DNA of 64,000 bases from Loktanella salsilacus (GCF_900114485.1 NZ_FOTF01000001.1:248001-312000), one strand, 5' to 3'. Shown: positions 38,084 to 47,760, counted from the stretch's first letter. Notes: a model not told the origin generated them from the sequence alone. Numbers and translations: made by a program.

Positions 38084-41000
38084 ATGGCCGACTTTGAAAA
38101 AATTCTAATCGCAAACCGCGGTGAAATCGCCATCCGCGTCATGCGTGCTGCAAACGAAATGGGCAAGAAAACCGTCGCGGTTTATGCCGAAGAGGACAAG
38201 CTGTCGCTGCACCGCTTTAAAGCGGACGAAGCCTACCGCATCGGCGAAGGCATGGGCCCCGTCGCGGCCTACCTGAGCATCGAAGAGATTATCCGCGTCG
38301 CCAAGGATTGCGGCGCTGACGCGATCCACCCCGGTTATGGCCTGCTGTCCGAGAACCCCGATTTCGTTGACGCCTGCACCGCGAACGGCATTACATTCAT
38401 CGGCCCCAAAGCCGAAACCATGCGCCAGTTGGGCGACAAAGCCAGCGCGCGCCAAGTCGCGATCGACGCTGGCGTGCCGGTCATCCCCGCCACGCCCGTG
38501 CTGGGCGATGATATGGAGCTGATCAAAAAACAAGCGGCAGAGGTCGGCTATCCCTTGATGCTAAAGGCATCCTGGGGCGGCGGCGGGCGCGGGATGCGGG
38601 CGATCAACTCTGAAAAAGAGCTAGAGGAAAAAGTCCGCGAAGGCCGCCGCGAAGCCGAGGCCGCCTTTGGCAACGGCGAGGGTTATCTGGAAAAGATGAT
38701 CATCAAGGCGCGTCACGTCGAGGTGCAGATCCTTGGCGACAACCAAGGCAACATCTATCACCTGTGGGAGCGTGACTGTTCCGTCCAGCGCCGCAACCAA
38801 AAGGTCGTGGAACGCGCCCCTGCCCCGTACCTGTCCAGCGCGCAGCGCGAGCAGATCTGTAATCTGGGCAAGAAAATCTGCCAGCACGTGAATTACGAAT
38901 GTGCCGGCACCGTCGAATTCCTGATGGATATGGAAAACGGAGAGTTCTACTTCATCGAAGTGAACCCCCGCGTGCAGGTTGAGCACACCGTGACCGAAGA
39001 GGTCACCGGTATCGACATCGTCCGCGCCCAAATCCTAATCGCAGAAGGCAAATCACTGGTCGAGGCGACGGGCTGCGCGTCGCAGTATGACGTCAAGCTT
39101 GACGGTCACGCGCTGCAATGCCGGGTCACGACAGAAGACCCGCAAAACAACTTCATCCCCGATTACGGCCGCATCCAGATGTATCGCAGCGCCACTGGTC
39201 CGGGCATCCGCCTTGACGGCGGCACCGCTTATTCCGGCGCTGTGATCACACGGTATTACGACAGCCTGCTGACCAAGGTCACGGCCCGCGCGCCCACGCC
39301 TGAAATGGCGATTGCCCGCATGGACCGCGCCCTGCGCGAATTCCGTATTCGCGGCGTGTCGACGAACATCGCGTTTGTGGAAAACCTGCTGAAGCATCCG
39401 ACGTTCCTGAACAACGAATACCACACCAAGTTCATTGACCAGACGCCAGAGCTGTTCGACTTCAAGCCGCGCCGCGACCGGGCGACGAAGATCCTGACCT
39501 ATGTCGCTGATATCACTGTGAACGGTCACCCGGAAACTGCCGGCCGCCCGCGCCCTGCGGCGGATGTGAAGCTGCCGAAAGCGCCGGTCAAATCGCTGGA
39601 AAAGATGATCCCCGGCACGCGCCAAATTCTGGACGAGCAAGGCCCCAAGGCCGTCGCCCAGTGGATGAAAGACCAGCCGCAACTGCTGATCACCGACACC
39701 ACGATGCGCGACGGGCACCAATCCTTGCTGGCGACGCGGATGCGGTCCATCGACATGGTCACGGTCGCCCCGACCTATGCCGCCAAGATGCATCAGCTGT
39801 TTTCGGTTGAATGCTGGGGCGGCGCAACCTTTGACGTCGCCTACCGCTTTTTGCAGGAATGCCCGTGGCAGCGTCTGCGCGATATTCGCGAAAAGATGCC
39901 GAACGTCATGACGCAGATGCTGCTGCGTGCATCGAACGGCGTCGGCTACACCAACTATCCTGATAACGTCGTGCAAAGCTTTGTCGCGCAGGCGGCAACG
40001 TCCGGCGTTGACGTGTTCCGCGTCTTCGACAGCCTGAACTGGGTCGAAAACATGCGCGTCGCCATGGATGCGGTGATCGAATCGAACAAGGTGCTAGAAG
40101 CGTCTATCTGCTATACCGGCGACATGCTGGACCCGGACCGCGCCAAGTATGACCTGAAATACTACGTCGCGATGGCCAAAGAGCTAGAGGCCGCAGGTGC
40201 CCACGTTCTGGGTCTGAAAGACATGGCTGGCCTGCTGAAAGCCCCAGCCGCAGCGCAACTGTTCAAAGCGCTCAAAGAAGAGGTCGGCCTGCCGATCCAC
40301 TTCCACACGCACGATACATCTGGCGCTGCGATTTCCACCGTGCTAGCCGCATCGGCGGCGGGCGTTGATTGTATTGACGCCGCGATGGACAGCTTTTCGG
40401 GCAACACATCGCAGCCGACGCTGGGATCAATCGTCGAGGCGCTGCGCGGCACTGACCGCGATACGGGCCTTGATATCAAGGCGATCCGCGAGATCAGCAA
40501 CTATTGGGAACAGGTCCGCGCGCATTATCTGGCGTTCGAATCTGGCCTGCAGGCCCCCGCGTCAGAGGTCTATCTGCACGAGATGCCCGGCGGCCAGTTC
40601 ACCAACCTTAAGGCGCAGGCCCGCAGCCTTGGCCTAGAGGATCGCTGGCATGAGGTCGCCCAGACCTATGCCGATGTGAACCAGATGTTTGGTGATATCG
40701 TAAAGGTCACGCCATCGTCCAAGGTCGTTGGCGACATGGCCCTGATGATGGTGTCACAGAACCTGACCCGGTCGCAGGTCGAGGACCCTAAGGTTGACGT
40801 GTCCTTCCCGGATTCGGTGATCGATATGATGAAGGGCAGCCTGGGCCAACCGCCGGGCGGCTGGCCTGCGGGCATTCAGAAAAAGGTGCTTAAGGGCGAA
40901 AAGCCGAACCTTGATCGCCCCGGCAAGCACCTGAAGCCTGTCGATCTGGCCGTTGTGAAGGCAGAGTTGACCGAGAAAGTCGGACATGAGGTCGATGGCG

Positions 41001-41524
41001 AGGATCTGAACGGATATCTGATGTATCCCAAGGTCTTTACCGATTACGCCGCACGCCACGATATCTATGGCCCGGTGCGGACGCTGCCGACCAAGACCTT
41101 CTTTTACGGGATGGAACCCGGCGAGGAAATCAGCGCCGAAATCGACCCCGGCAAAACGCTGGAAGTACGTATGCAGGCCGTGTCCGACATGAATGAGGAC
41201 GGCGAGGTGAAGGTGTTCTTTGAATTGAACGGCCAGCCCCGCACCATCCGTGTGCTCAACCGTCTGGCCGCTGCCGACCGCGTGCAGAACCGCAAGGCAG
41301 AGCTGGGCAACCCCAACCACATCGGCGCGCCAATGCCCGGTGTTGTGGCCACTGTCGCTGCTGTTGTCGGTGCAAAGGTCAAAGAAGGCGATTTGCTGCT
41401 GACGATTGAAGCGATGAAAATGGAGACCGGCATCCACGCCGACCGCGACGCTGTGATCAAGGCCGTGTTGGTTGGCGCTGGTAGCCAGATCGACGCCAAA
41501 GATCTGCTGATCGAGCTGGAATGA
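38084..41524 (+). CDS. pyc: Pyruvate carboxylase
   Basis: The 1146-residue biotin enzyme carboxylates pyruvate to oxaloacetate. Domains in order: biotin carboxylase (about 1-455; FEKILIANRGEIAIRVMRAA, LMLKASWGGGGRGMRAI, EFYFIEVNPRVQVEHTVTEEVTG), carboxyltransferase (about 530-810; LLITDTTMRDGHQSLLATRMR, IHFHTHDTSGAAISTVLAASAAGVD), and the C-terminal biotinyl domain with LLLTIEAMKMETGIHAD carrying the biotinylated Lys. The single-chain form and length match other Rhodobacterales. The ATG at 38084 has AAGGGA 5-6 bases upstream; the frame opens much earlier, over the divergent uvrD start, without support. The 183 bp ahead should contain promoters for both genes. Confidence 0.98.
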   Translation: MADFEKILIANRGEIAIRVMRAANEMGKKTVAVYAEEDKLSLHRFKADEAYRIGEGMGPVAAYLSIEEIIRVAKDCGADAIHPGYGLLSENPDFVDACTANGITFIGPKAETMRQLGDKASARQVAIDAGVPVIPATPVLGDDMELIKKQAAEVGYPLMLKASWGGGGRGMRAINSEKELEEKVREGRREAEAAFGNGEGYLEKMIIKARHVEVQILGDNQGNIYHLWERDCSVQRRNQKVVERAPAPYLSSAQREQICNLGKKICQHVNYECAGTVEFLMDMENGEFYFIEVNPRVQVEHTVTEEVTGIDIVRAQILIAEGKSLVEATGCASQYDVKLDGHALQCRVTTEDPQNNFIPDYGRIQMYRSATGPGIRLDGGTAYSGAVITRYYDSLLTKVTARAPTPEMAIARMDRALREFRIRGVSTNIAFVENLLKHPTFLNNEYHTKFIDQTPELFDFKPRRDRATKILTYVADITVNGHPETAGRPRPAADVKLPKAPVKSLEKMIPGTRQILDEQGPKAVAQWMKDQPQLLITDTTMRDGHQSLLATRMRSIDMVTVAPTYAAKMHQLFSVECWGGATFDVAYRFLQECPWQRLRDIREKMPNVMTQMLLRASNGVGYTNYPDNVVQSFVAQAATSGVDVFRVFDSLNWVENMRVAMDAVIESNKVLEASICYTGDMLDPDRAKYDLKYYVAMAKELEAAGAHVLGLKDMAGLLKAPAAAQLFKALKEEVGLPIHFHTHDTSGAAISTVLAASAAGVDCIDAAMDSFSGNTSQPTLGSIVEALRGTDRDTGLDIKAIREISNYWEQVRAHYLAFESGLQAPASEVYLHEMPGGQFTNLKAQARSLGLEDRWHEVAQTYADVNQMFGDIVKVTPSSKVVGDMALMMVSQNLTRSQVEDPKVDVSFPDSVIDMMKGSLGQPPGGWPAGIQKKVLKGEKPNLDRPGKHLKPVDLAVVKAELTEKVGHEVDGEDLNGYLMYPKVFTDYAARHDIYGPVRTLPTKTFFYGMEPGEEISAEIDPGKTLEVRMQAVSDMNEDGEVKVFFELNGQPRTIRVLNRLAAADRVQNRKAELGNPNHIGAPMPGVVATVAAVVGAKVKEGDLLLTIEAMKMETGIHADRDAVIKAVLVGAGSQIDAKDLLIELE

Positions 41525-41530
41525 GTTAAT

Positions 41531-41584
41531 CCGCCCCCTGATGGGGGCGGATGCCTCCGGCGGGAGTATTTGGGGCAAGATGAA
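41531..41584 (+). repeat. GC hairpin plus dispersed repeat copy 3 after pyc
   Basis: CCGCCCCC pairs with GGGGGCGG (41531-41550, loop TGAT), followed directly by the dispersed element GCCTCCGGCGGGAGTATTTG then GGGCAAGATGAAG (41553-41584). It lies six bases after the pyc stop and probably ends that transcript. Confidence 0.65.
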
Positions 41585-41676
41585 GACTGTGGCCCGGATA
41601 AGAAATTACGGTTTCGGGGCACATTTCCTCTTGCGGCGGGCGTGCAGTGTTTATAGATCACGCCTACCGACGGGAC

Positions 41677-41751
41677 GCGGGCGTAGCTCAGGGGTAGAGC
41701 ATAACCTTGCCAAGGTTAGGGTCGAGAGTTCGAATCTCTTCGCCCGCTCCA
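41677..41751 (+). tRNA. tRNA-Gly(GCC), copy 1
   Basis: A 75-base cloverleaf including encoded CCA. Acceptor arm GCGGGCG/CGCCCGC, D arm AGCTCAGGGGTAGAGC, anticodon stem TAACC/GGTTA with loop TTGCCAA (anticodon GCC at 41709-41711), and T arm GAGAGTTCGAATCTC. It is identical to the copy at 41889. Confidence 0.97.
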
Positions 41752-41765
41752 GTCGGTCAAAACGA

Positions 41766-41793
41766 AAAGGGTCGCCCTGTTGGGCGGCCCTTT
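41766..41793 (+). terminator. Hairpin terminator after first tRNA-Gly
   Basis: AAAGGGTCGCCC pairs with GGGCGGCCCTTT with one T-G wobble, then TTTC. The same element, with the wobble replaced by C-G, follows the second tRNA. Confidence 0.75.
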
Positions 41794-41888
41794 CGCGTTT
41801 CAGGGTCTTGAAAAATCTTGCAGATTTTTGTGCGATTGCCCCTTGCGACTGCCGCGCGGCTTTTGTAAATCCCCACTCACCGACGGAC

Positions 41889-41963
41889 GCGGGCGTAGCT
41901 CAGGGGTAGAGCATAACCTTGCCAAGGTTAGGGTCGAGAGTTCGAATCTCTTCGCCCGCTCCA
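41889..41963 (+). tRNA. tRNA-Gly(GCC), copy 2
   Basis: Identical in all 75 bases to the copy 212 bp upstream, including CCA; anticodon GCC at 41921-41923. About 12 bases before and 50 bases after the tRNA are also duplicated, showing a segmental tandem duplication. Confidence 0.97.
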
Positions 41964-41976
41964 TCGGTCAAAACGA

Positions 41977-42004
41977 AAAGGGCCGCCCTGTTGGGCGGCC
42001 CTTT
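41977..42004 (+). terminator. Hairpin terminator after second tRNA-Gly
   Basis: AAAGGGCCGCCC pairs perfectly with GGGCGGCCCTTT around TGTT, then TTTC. It ends six bases before the stop of the minus-strand RAM-domain gene and could serve both directions. Confidence 0.8.
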
Positions 42005-42010
42005 CGCGTT

Positions 42011-42250
42011 TCAGAACGCTTTAAAGGTGAGCGTTGTCAGGGTGCGTTCGATCCCTTTGATGCCAGCGACGCTTTCGTTGATGAAATGGCCGACGTCACG
42101 ATCTGTTGGCACGTAGGCCTTCATCAGCAGGTCGAAATCGCCGCTGGTGGAATAAAGCTCTGAATGGATTTCGCGCAGGGCAATGGCGTCGGCGACATCG
42201 TAGGTGGTGCCGGGGGTGCAGCGAATCTGGACGAAAACGCAGGTGGTCAT
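42011..42250 (-). CDS. Stand-alone Lrp/AsnC ligand-binding (RAM) domain protein
   Basis: The 79-residue product [48 protein letters not shown] is a complete RAM domain (beta-alpha-beta fold) without the helix-turn-helix part of Lrp/AsnC regulators. The GDFDLLMKA motif is typical. Such stand-alone domains form dimers or decamers and may bind amino acids; a regulatory role is inferred from family only. The ATG at 42250 has GAAAGG 8 bases upstream. It is divergent from hisB. Confidence 0.85.
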   Translation of the reverse strand: MTTCVFVQIRCTPGTTYDVADAIALREIHSELYSTSGDFDLLMKAYVPTDRDVGHFINESVAGIKGIERTLTTLTFKAF

Positions 42251-42370
42251 AGGCTTGGCCTTTCTTTGGAGTTGCGCCGAACTTGCACCACAGGGGCGCG
42301 GCGCGCAATCGGTGCCTTGGCGCAGGCCCCGCCCCTGCCTATAAGGCCCCAAGACATAAGGGAGACGCCG

Positions 42371-42961
42371 ATGCGCACCGCCACTATCACCCGCCAGACC
42401 GCCGAGACGCAGATCAGCGTCACGCTGAATTTGGACGGCACCGGAGTTTACGACAACCAGACCGGTATTGGTTTTTTCGACCACATGCTGGACCAGCTGT
42501 CACGTCACGCGCTGATCGACATGACCATCCGCACGTCAGGCGATCTGCACATCGACGACCACCACACGGTCGAGGATACGGGCATCGCCATCGGGCAGGC
42601 GCTTGTGCAGGCGCTGGGTGATAAGCGCGGCATCAACCGCTACGCCGATTGCCACCTTGCAATGGACGACGCGCAGGTGCGCTGTGCGCTGGATCTGTCG
42701 GGACGCCCCTATTTGATCTGCAATCTGGATCTGCCGTTTGGCAAGATCGGGCCCAGCTTTGACACAGAGCTGGTGCGCGAATTCTTTCAGGCGCTGTCCA
42801 CCCATGGCGGCATCACGCTGCACATCGATCGGCTGCACGGCTTTAACGCCCACCACATTACCGAGGCGGCGTTCAAATCCGTTGCCCGCGCGTTGCGCAT
42901 GGCGATCGAAGTTGATCCGCGCAAAGCTGACGCCATTCCATCGACCAAGGGTAGCCTGTGA
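42371..42961 (+). CDS. hisB: Imidazoleglycerol-phosphate dehydratase HisB
   Basis: The 196-residue enzyme removes water from imidazole glycerol phosphate in histidine synthesis. Two metal-binding half-repeats are seen: [20 protein letters not shown] with [21 protein letters not shown], and [33 protein letters not shown]. It is the single-function form, without the phosphatase fused in enterobacteria. The ATG at 42371 is preceded by GGGAG at about 7 bases. Its stop overlaps the hisH start as GTGA. Confidence 0.97.
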   Translation: MRTATITRQTAETQISVTLNLDGTGVYDNQTGIGFFDHMLDQLSRHALIDMTIRTSGDLHIDDHHTVEDTGIAIGQALVQALGDKRGINRYADCHLAMDDAQVRCALDLSGRPYLICNLDLPFGKIGPSFDTELVREFFQALSTHGGITLHIDRLHGFNAHHITEAAFKSVARALRMAIEVDPRKADAIPSTKGSL

Positions 42962-43599
42962 CCACCACCGTTCTGATTGACTACGACAGCGGCAATCTGC
43001 ACTCGGCGCAAAAAGCGTTCGAGCGGATGGCGCGGGAAACGGACGCCGGGCAGATCGTTGTGACGGGCGATCCTGATGCCGTGGCTAAGGCGGACCGCAT
43101 TGTGTTGCCGGGCGACGGGGCCTTTCCCCATTGCCGCAATTCACTGTTCGAGCATGGCGCGCTGGCCGAGGCCTTGACCCAGGCAGTAGAGCAGCGCGGC
43201 GTGCCCTTTATGGGGATTTGTGTCGGGATGCAGATGCTGGCCAGCACCGGATTCGAGTACGAATCGGTGCAGGGTCTTGGCTGGATCCCCGGTGAAATCC
43301 GCCGCATTACCCCAGCCGATCCCGCGCTAAAGATCCCGCATATGGGCTGGAACGATCTGGTTATTGACCAGCCGCATCCGGTGCTGGCGGGGCTGGCGAC
43401 GGGTGATCACGCGTATTTCGTGCACTCTTATGCGATGCAGGTCACGGACCCCGCGCATTTGCTGGCGCATGTCGATTATGCGGGCGATGTGACGGCCATT
43501 GTTGGCCGCGACAACATCGTCGGCACGCAGTTCCATCCAGAGAAAAGCCAAGATGCCGGTCTGCGCCTGATCGCCAACTTTCTGAACTGGAAACCCTGA
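42958..43599 (+). CDS. hisH: Imidazole glycerol phosphate synthase, glutaminase subunit HisH
   Basis: The 213-residue class I amidotransferase supplies ammonia from glutamine to HisF. The catalytic triad is intact: Cys in [22 protein letters not shown], and His and Glu in [45 protein letters not shown] opens the fold. The start is a GTG overlapping the hisB stop. The partner hisF is at 46999. Confidence 0.97.
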   Translation: MTTTVLIDYDSGNLHSAQKAFERMARETDAGQIVVTGDPDAVAKADRIVLPGDGAFPHCRNSLFEHGALAEALTQAVEQRGVPFMGICVGMQMLASTGFEYESVQGLGWIPGEIRRITPADPALKIPHMGWNDLVIDQPHPVLAGLATGDHAYFVHSYAMQVTDPAHLLAHVDYAGDVTAIVGRDNIVGTQFHPEKSQDAGLRLIANFLNWKP

Positions 43600-43616
43600 C
43601 CCAAAGGACCGCTGCC

Positions 43617-44528
43617 ATGGATATCGCTGCGATCCTGGACGACATCGGCGCAGCCATGGCCCGCGCGCCGGACCGGGGCCGCGTGGCCAGCTATATCCCA
43701 GAGCTTGCGGGCGTTGACCCCGGCCGTTTTGGTATGGCGGTCGCCCTGCCCGACGGCCGGATGTTCAGCACCGGTGACGCGGCGGCGGCGTTTTCGATCC
43801 AAAGCATCAGCAAAGTCTTTACCCTCGCGCTGGCGCTGGGGCGTATGGGCGATCAGTTTTGGACCCGCGTCGGGCGCGAACCGTCGGGGCAAGCCTTTAA
43901 CTCTATCCTGCAGCTGGAACATGAAGGCGGCATTCCCCGTAATCCGTTTATCAACGCGGGTGCCATCGCGACCACTGATGCCGCGCTGGCGGGCCACGCA
44001 CCGCGCGAGTTTCTGGGCGAATTGCTGCGTTTCATCCGCACCGCGGCGGGCGACGAATCAATCCATATCAACGAAAAAGTCGCCGCGTCAGAGCAAGCGA
44101 CCGGCGATCTGAACCGGTCGCTTGCCTATTTCATGGCCGCCCACGGCAATATGGTGAACCCTGTTGAACAAACCTTGGGGGCCTATTTCCATCAATGCGC
44201 GGTCGAAATGTCCTGCATCCAGCTTGCGAAAGCGGCGCTATTCCTGACCGGAACCGAAGGCGCGCCGCGGCTGGTATCCCCTGCCCGCCGGCGGCGGATC
44301 AATGCGATGATGATGCTGTGCGGGCATTACGACGCCTCTGGCGATTTTGCCTACCGCGTTGGTTTGCCCGGGAAAAGCGGTGTGGGCGGCGGCATCATGG
44401 TCGTGGCCCCGGCCAAGGCAGGGATTGCGGTATGGTCGCCGGGTTTGAACGCGCAGGGCAATTCCAAGCTGGGCACTGACGCTGTCGAAATGTTTGCCCG
44501 CGCGACGGGCTGGTCGGTTTTTGACTAA
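43617..44528 (+). CDS. glsA: Glutaminase A
   Basis: The 303-residue serine-dependent beta-lactamase-fold glutaminase hydrolyses glutamine to glutamate and ammonia. The SxxK motif is in [20 protein letters not shown] (Ser63, Lys66); [18 protein letters not shown] and the C-terminal [40 protein letters not shown] are family signatures. Length is normal. It starts 17 bases after hisH, so it is probably in the same transcript; whether it serves histidine synthesis or general nitrogen metabolism is unknown. Confidence 0.95.
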   Translation: MDIAAILDDIGAAMARAPDRGRVASYIPELAGVDPGRFGMAVALPDGRMFSTGDAAAAFSIQSISKVFTLALALGRMGDQFWTRVGREPSGQAFNSILQLEHEGGIPRNPFINAGAIATTDAALAGHAPREFLGELLRFIRTAAGDESIHINEKVAASEQATGDLNRSLAYFMAAHGNMVNPVEQTLGAYFHQCAVEMSCIQLAKAALFLTGTEGAPRLVSPARRRRINAMMMLCGHYDASGDFAYRVGLPGKSGVGGGIMVVAPAKAGIAVWSPGLNAQGNSKLGTDAVEMFARATGWSVFD

Positions 44529-44643
44529 GCGCCAAATCGCACCGCCTGCGGCAACAATCTGCCGACGGATTATCGCATTGTTTACCAATGACGCGGCGGC
44601 AGGCTAAGCCCGTCCTTAGGGACAACATCAACAGGCCAAAAAA

Positions 44644-45150
44644 ATGCTTAAGCTACTGCGCGGCACATGCGCGATGATGACTTTGGTGGGCCTGTCGGCC
44701 TGCATGAATTCCACCGCGACACCGCCAGACGCTATGTCTTTTATGGGCACCGCACCGCAGATGGAATCGACGATCCCAATGCACCCGAACGAGACGCGCG
44801 AGCTGCGCGCCCTGATCCGGAAATACGCCGACATCTATGATATCCCCGAAAGCCTGCTGCACCGCGTGATTATCCGCGAAAGCACCCATAACCCGGGTGC
44901 CCGCAATGGCCCGTATTATGGCCTAATGCAGATCCTGCCCGCAACAGCGCGCAGCATGGGGTTCAAGGGCGGTAACGCTGATCTGCTCGATGCGGAAACC
45001 AACCTGAAATATGCGGGTAAATATCTGCGCGGGGCGTGGATGCTGTCCGACGGGTCGGAAGCGACGGCCGTAAAGTGGTACAGCCAAGGCTACTACTACG
45101 AGGCCAAGCGCCGTGGCATGTTGGTCGCAACGGGCCTGCGCAAGGCGTAA
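44644..45150 (+). CDS. Lytic transglycosylase, SLT family lipoprotein
   Basis: The 168-residue product has a lipoprotein signal peptide ending in LVGLSAC (Cys20) and a single SLT domain: LIRKYADIYDIPESLLHRVIIRESTHNPGARNGPYYGLMQILPATARSMGF, with the catalytic Glu79 in RES and the GLMQI motif. It should cleave peptidoglycan glycan strands from the periplasmic face of the outer membrane. It is shorter than Slt70 and resembles MltC/EmtA catalytic cores. A 115-bp gap separates it from glsA. Confidence 0.93.
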   Translation: MLKLLRGTCAMMTLVGLSACMNSTATPPDAMSFMGTAPQMESTIPMHPNETRELRALIRKYADIYDIPESLLHRVIIRESTHNPGARNGPYYGLMQILPATARSMGFKGGNADLLDAETNLKYAGKYLRGAWMLSDGSEATAVKWYSQGYYYEAKRRGMLVATGLRKA

Positions 45151-45173
45151 CCTTTTTCGCGTTTTTGCCTAAG

Positions 45174-45213
45174 AAACACGCCGGTGCAGCAATGCCCCGG
45201 CGTGTTTTGTTTT
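45174..45213. terminator. Bidirectional terminator between convergent genes
   Basis: AAACACGCCGG (45174-45184) pairs with CCGGCGTGTTT (45197-45207), followed by TTTTGTTTT on the plus strand; it lies between the convergent transglycosylase and DUF2147 genes and can serve both. Confidence 0.85.
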
Positions 45214-45217
45214 CAGC

Positions 45218-45607
45218 TTACTGGATGCGCGCCCAGTTCTGGCTGGCGCACAGCAGACCGCCAGCAACGCAACCCTGCAGGCGCAGCGCATTGCCGTTCA
45301 CTTGCATCTTGCCGACATAGGTCTTGCCATTGGACGGGCGGTACACCTGCCCGCCGTATGTGCCGTCGCCGTTCGCTGCCATGTTGATCACGATCTGGCG
45401 GCCAATGTTTTCAGACTGATAAGGTGCGCCGTCAGCCTTGTAGGTGTTGGTGATCGTGCCGCAGACGGCCGCGCCGCAGGGCGACATCGTGACATAGGCG
45501 AATGCGCCGTCGTCAACTTCGGTCTGCCAGACGCCGACTGCGGCGTCCTGTGCGGATGCCGCTGTGGCAAAGGTTGCGGCCACAAGAGCTGCGATAAGGT
45601 GTTTCAT
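45218..45607 (-). CDS. DUF2147 secreted protein
   Basis: The 129-residue product has a signal peptide MKHLIAALVAATFATAASA (cleaved after ASA) and a DUF2147 domain: VGVWQTEVDDGAFAYVTMSPCGAAVCGTITN, then GRQIVINMAANGDGTYGGQVYRPSNGKTYVGKMQVNGNALRLQGCVAGGLLCASQNWARI. Four Cys could form disulfides. It is a periplasmic protein of unknown role. Its ribosome site GGGGAGGAG, 7 bases before the ATG, is unusually strong and pairs over eight bases with the CUCCUCCC loop of the hairpin array at 34 kb. Confidence 0.9.
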   Translation of the reverse strand: MKHLIAALVAATFATAASAQDAAVGVWQTEVDDGAFAYVTMSPCGAAVCGTITNTYKADGAPYQSENIGRQIVINMAANGDGTYGGQVYRPSNGKTYVGKMQVNGNALRLQGCVAGGLLCASQNWARIQ

Positions 45608-45745
45608 ATTGGGTCTCCTCCCCGATTGAACTGCGCTACCTTGCAAGGCGCGCGCGATTCCACGCAAGACTGACGCCACGTCGGTTGCCTTTTCATTAAG
45701 ATCGCCGCAAAACGCAGCGAACTGATGCGCCTTAAGGAGCCTGCC

Positions 45746-46462
45746 ATGATCCTCTATCCCGCGATTGACCTGAAAGACGGCCAGGCCGTGCGCCTTGTGC
45801 ATGGCGAAATGGATCAGGCCACGGTGTTCAACGACGATCCGGCTGCGCAGGCGCAGGAATTTGTCGATGCGGGCTGCCAGTGGCTGCACTTGGTTGACCT
45901 GAACGGTGCCTTTGCCGGCACCCCCGTCAACGCCGCCCCGGTCGAGGCGATCCTGAAGCGCTGCAAGGTTCCTGCCCAGCTGGGCGGCGGGATTCGCGAT
46001 ATGGCGACGATCGAACGCTGGCTTGATTTGGGCCTTGCCCGCGTGATCCTTGGCACCGTCGCTGTCGAAAATCCCGATCTGGTGCGCCAAGCCGCCAAGG
46101 CGTTCCCCGGCCAAGTCGCCGTCGGCCTAGATGCCCGCAATGGCCGCGTCGCCACCCGCGGCTGGGCCGAGGAAACCGACGTCATGGTCACCGATCTTGC
46201 GAAATCCTTCGAGGACGCAGGCATTGCCGCGATCATCTACACCGACATCCTGCGCGATGGCGCGATGAAGGGTCCCAACATCGACGCCACAGCCGATTTG
46301 GCCCGCGCCGTCGACATCCCGGTCATCGCCTCTGGCGGCGTGTCGTCGCTAGCGGATTTAACCGCGCTGCGCGACACGGGCGTCATCTCTGGCGCGATCT
46401 CGGGCCGCGCGCTTTACGATGGGGCTATCGATCTGCGCGCGGCGATGGATTTGCTGGCTTAA
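45746..46462 (+). CDS. hisA: ProFAR isomerase HisA
   Basis: The 238-residue TIM-barrel enzyme performs the Amadori rearrangement of ProFAR to [69 protein letters not shown] and [15 protein letters not shown] show the phosphate-binding loops and the catalytic Asp residues (in AIDLKDG and [13 protein letters not shown]). The ATG at 45746 has AAGGAG 6 bases upstream. Its TAA overlaps the stop of the convergent DUF302 gene. Confidence 0.97.
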   Translation: MILYPAIDLKDGQAVRLVHGEMDQATVFNDDPAAQAQEFVDAGCQWLHLVDLNGAFAGTPVNAAPVEAILKRCKVPAQLGGGIRDMATIERWLDLGLARVILGTVAVENPDLVRQAAKAFPGQVAVGLDARNGRVATRGWAEETDVMVTDLAKSFEDAGIAAIIYTDILRDGAMKGPNIDATADLARAVDIPVIASGGVSSLADLTALRDTGVISGAISGRALYDGAIDLRAAMDLLA

Positions 46463-46905
46463 TTCGCGGCCTTTTCGGTCAACATATCCAGCGCGCCGGC
46501 CATTTTCGCGGCATATTCCGCATCTGCGGGGATGTTCAAACCGTCGAACATGTCCGGCACCGCCTCATATGCAATCAGCGTCTGGCCGTCCTTCTCGTAG
46601 ACTAGCACTTTGAGCGGCAGAACAAGCCCGGCCAGACCGTCGGCCTGCAGCGCGGGCGTACCAAGCTGCGGGTTGCCAAAGATCAGCAGTTCCATCGGCA
46701 TCAGTTCCATATCGACGCTGGCCGCACCGGTTGCATGATCGACGCGGGCAAAAACGGTAGCGCCTGCGTCGGTCACAGCCGTCTCTAGCGCGTTCATTGC
46801 GTCATACACGGTGCGATCTGTCGTTTTGGTGATGACCTCGGCAGACGCCGGGGCGGCCAAAGCGGGCAAGGCCAGCGCGGCGGCGGCAAGTGTTGTGCGA
46901 ATCAT
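46459..46905 (-). CDS. DUF302 secreted protein
   Basis: The 148-residue product has a signal peptide [22 protein letters not shown] and a DUF302 domain: [76 protein letters not shown], with the NPQLGTP motif. The domain is found in periplasmic proteins of unknown role. The ATG at 46905 has AAGGA 8 bases upstream. It lies between hisA and hisF, convergent with the first and divergent from the second. Confidence 0.92.
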   Translation of the reverse strand: MIRTTLAAAALALPALAAPASAEVITKTTDRTVYDAMNALETAVTDAGATVFARVDHATGAASVDMELMPMELLIFGNPQLGTPALQADGLAGLVLPLKVLVYEKDGQTLIAYEAVPDMFDGLNIPADAEYAAKMAGALDMLTEKAAN

Positions 46906-46998
46906 GGATAGGTCCTTTGTGATGTGACCATAGTCTAACCTTAAAATCCCGGTCAGGTTCCCCTTCCCCTGCCCGGCGCTGCGCGGTATCACGCCCAT

Positions 46999-47760
46999 AT
47001 GCTGAAAACCCGGATCATCCCCTGCCTTGATGTCGCCAACGGACGCGTTGTCAAAGGTGTGAATTTCGTCGGTCTGCGCGATGCGGGTGACCCCGTCGAC
47101 GCGGCCATCGCCTATAACGCGGCTGGCGCGGACGAGCTTTGCTTTCTCGACATCATGGCCACCGAAGAAAATCGCGGCACCATGTTCGAACTTGCCACCC
47201 GTACAGCCGAGGCGTGCTTTATGCCGCTGACCATCGGCGGCGGCGTGCGCACCCACCACGACGTGCGCGCCCTGCTGCTGGCGGGGGCGGACAAGGTCAG
47301 CTTTAACTCTGCCGCCGTCACCAACCCCGATGTCGTGACAGAGGCCGCGCTGCGCTTTGGCAGCCAGTGCATCGTCGTGGCCATCGACGCCAAAACCGTG
47401 GCCCCCGGCCGGTGGGAAATCTTCACCCATGGCGGGCGCCGCGCGACAGGCATCGATGCTGTGGAATTCGCCCGCACCGTGGTGGAAAAAGGCGCAGGTG
47501 AAATTCTGCTGACCGCGATGGACAACGACGGCGTTAAGACGGGATACAACATCCCCCTGACCCGCGCTGTCAGCGATGCGGTCAACGTCCCTGTCATCGC
47601 CTCTGGCGGGGCCGGCACGCTGGATCACCTTGTCGAAGGCGTCACCGAAGGCCACGCCAGCGCCGTGCTGGCCGCGTCGATCTTTCACTTCGGCACCTAC
47701 ACAATACCGCAGGCCAAACAGCATATGGCCGACGCGGGCATCCCCATGAGGCTGTCATGA
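46999..47760 (+). CDS. hisF: Imidazole glycerol phosphate synthase cyclase subunit HisF
   Basis: The 253-residue TIM-barrel protein closes the imidazole ring with ammonia delivered by His[37 protein letters not shown] holds the first catalytic Asp; [56 protein letters not shown] with the second Asp, and [17 protein letters not shown] follow. Its stop overlaps hisE as ATGA. Confidence 0.98.
   Translation: MLKTRIIPCLDVANGRVVKGVNFVGLRDAGDPVDAAIAYNAAGADELCFLDIMATEENRGTMFELATRTAEACFMPLTIGGGVRTHHDVRALLLAGADKVSFNSAAVTNPDVVTEAALRFGSQCIVVAIDAKTVAPGRWEIFTHGGRRATGIDAVEFARTVVEKGAGEILLTAMDNDGVKTGYNIPLTRAVSDAVNVPVIASGGAGTLDHLVEGVTEGHASAVLAASIFHFGTYTIPQAKQHMADAGIPMRLS

Noticed and set aside
38084-41524. 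Separate propionyl- or acetyl-CoA carboxylase subunit at the pyc locus
   Set aside because: The carboxyltransferase domain has the TTMRDGHQSLLATR signature of pyruvate carboxylase and all three domains are in one chain.
45187-45196. Possible small gene between the transglycosylase and DUF2147
   Set aside because: The interval is a terminator hairpin; no frame of useful size exists.
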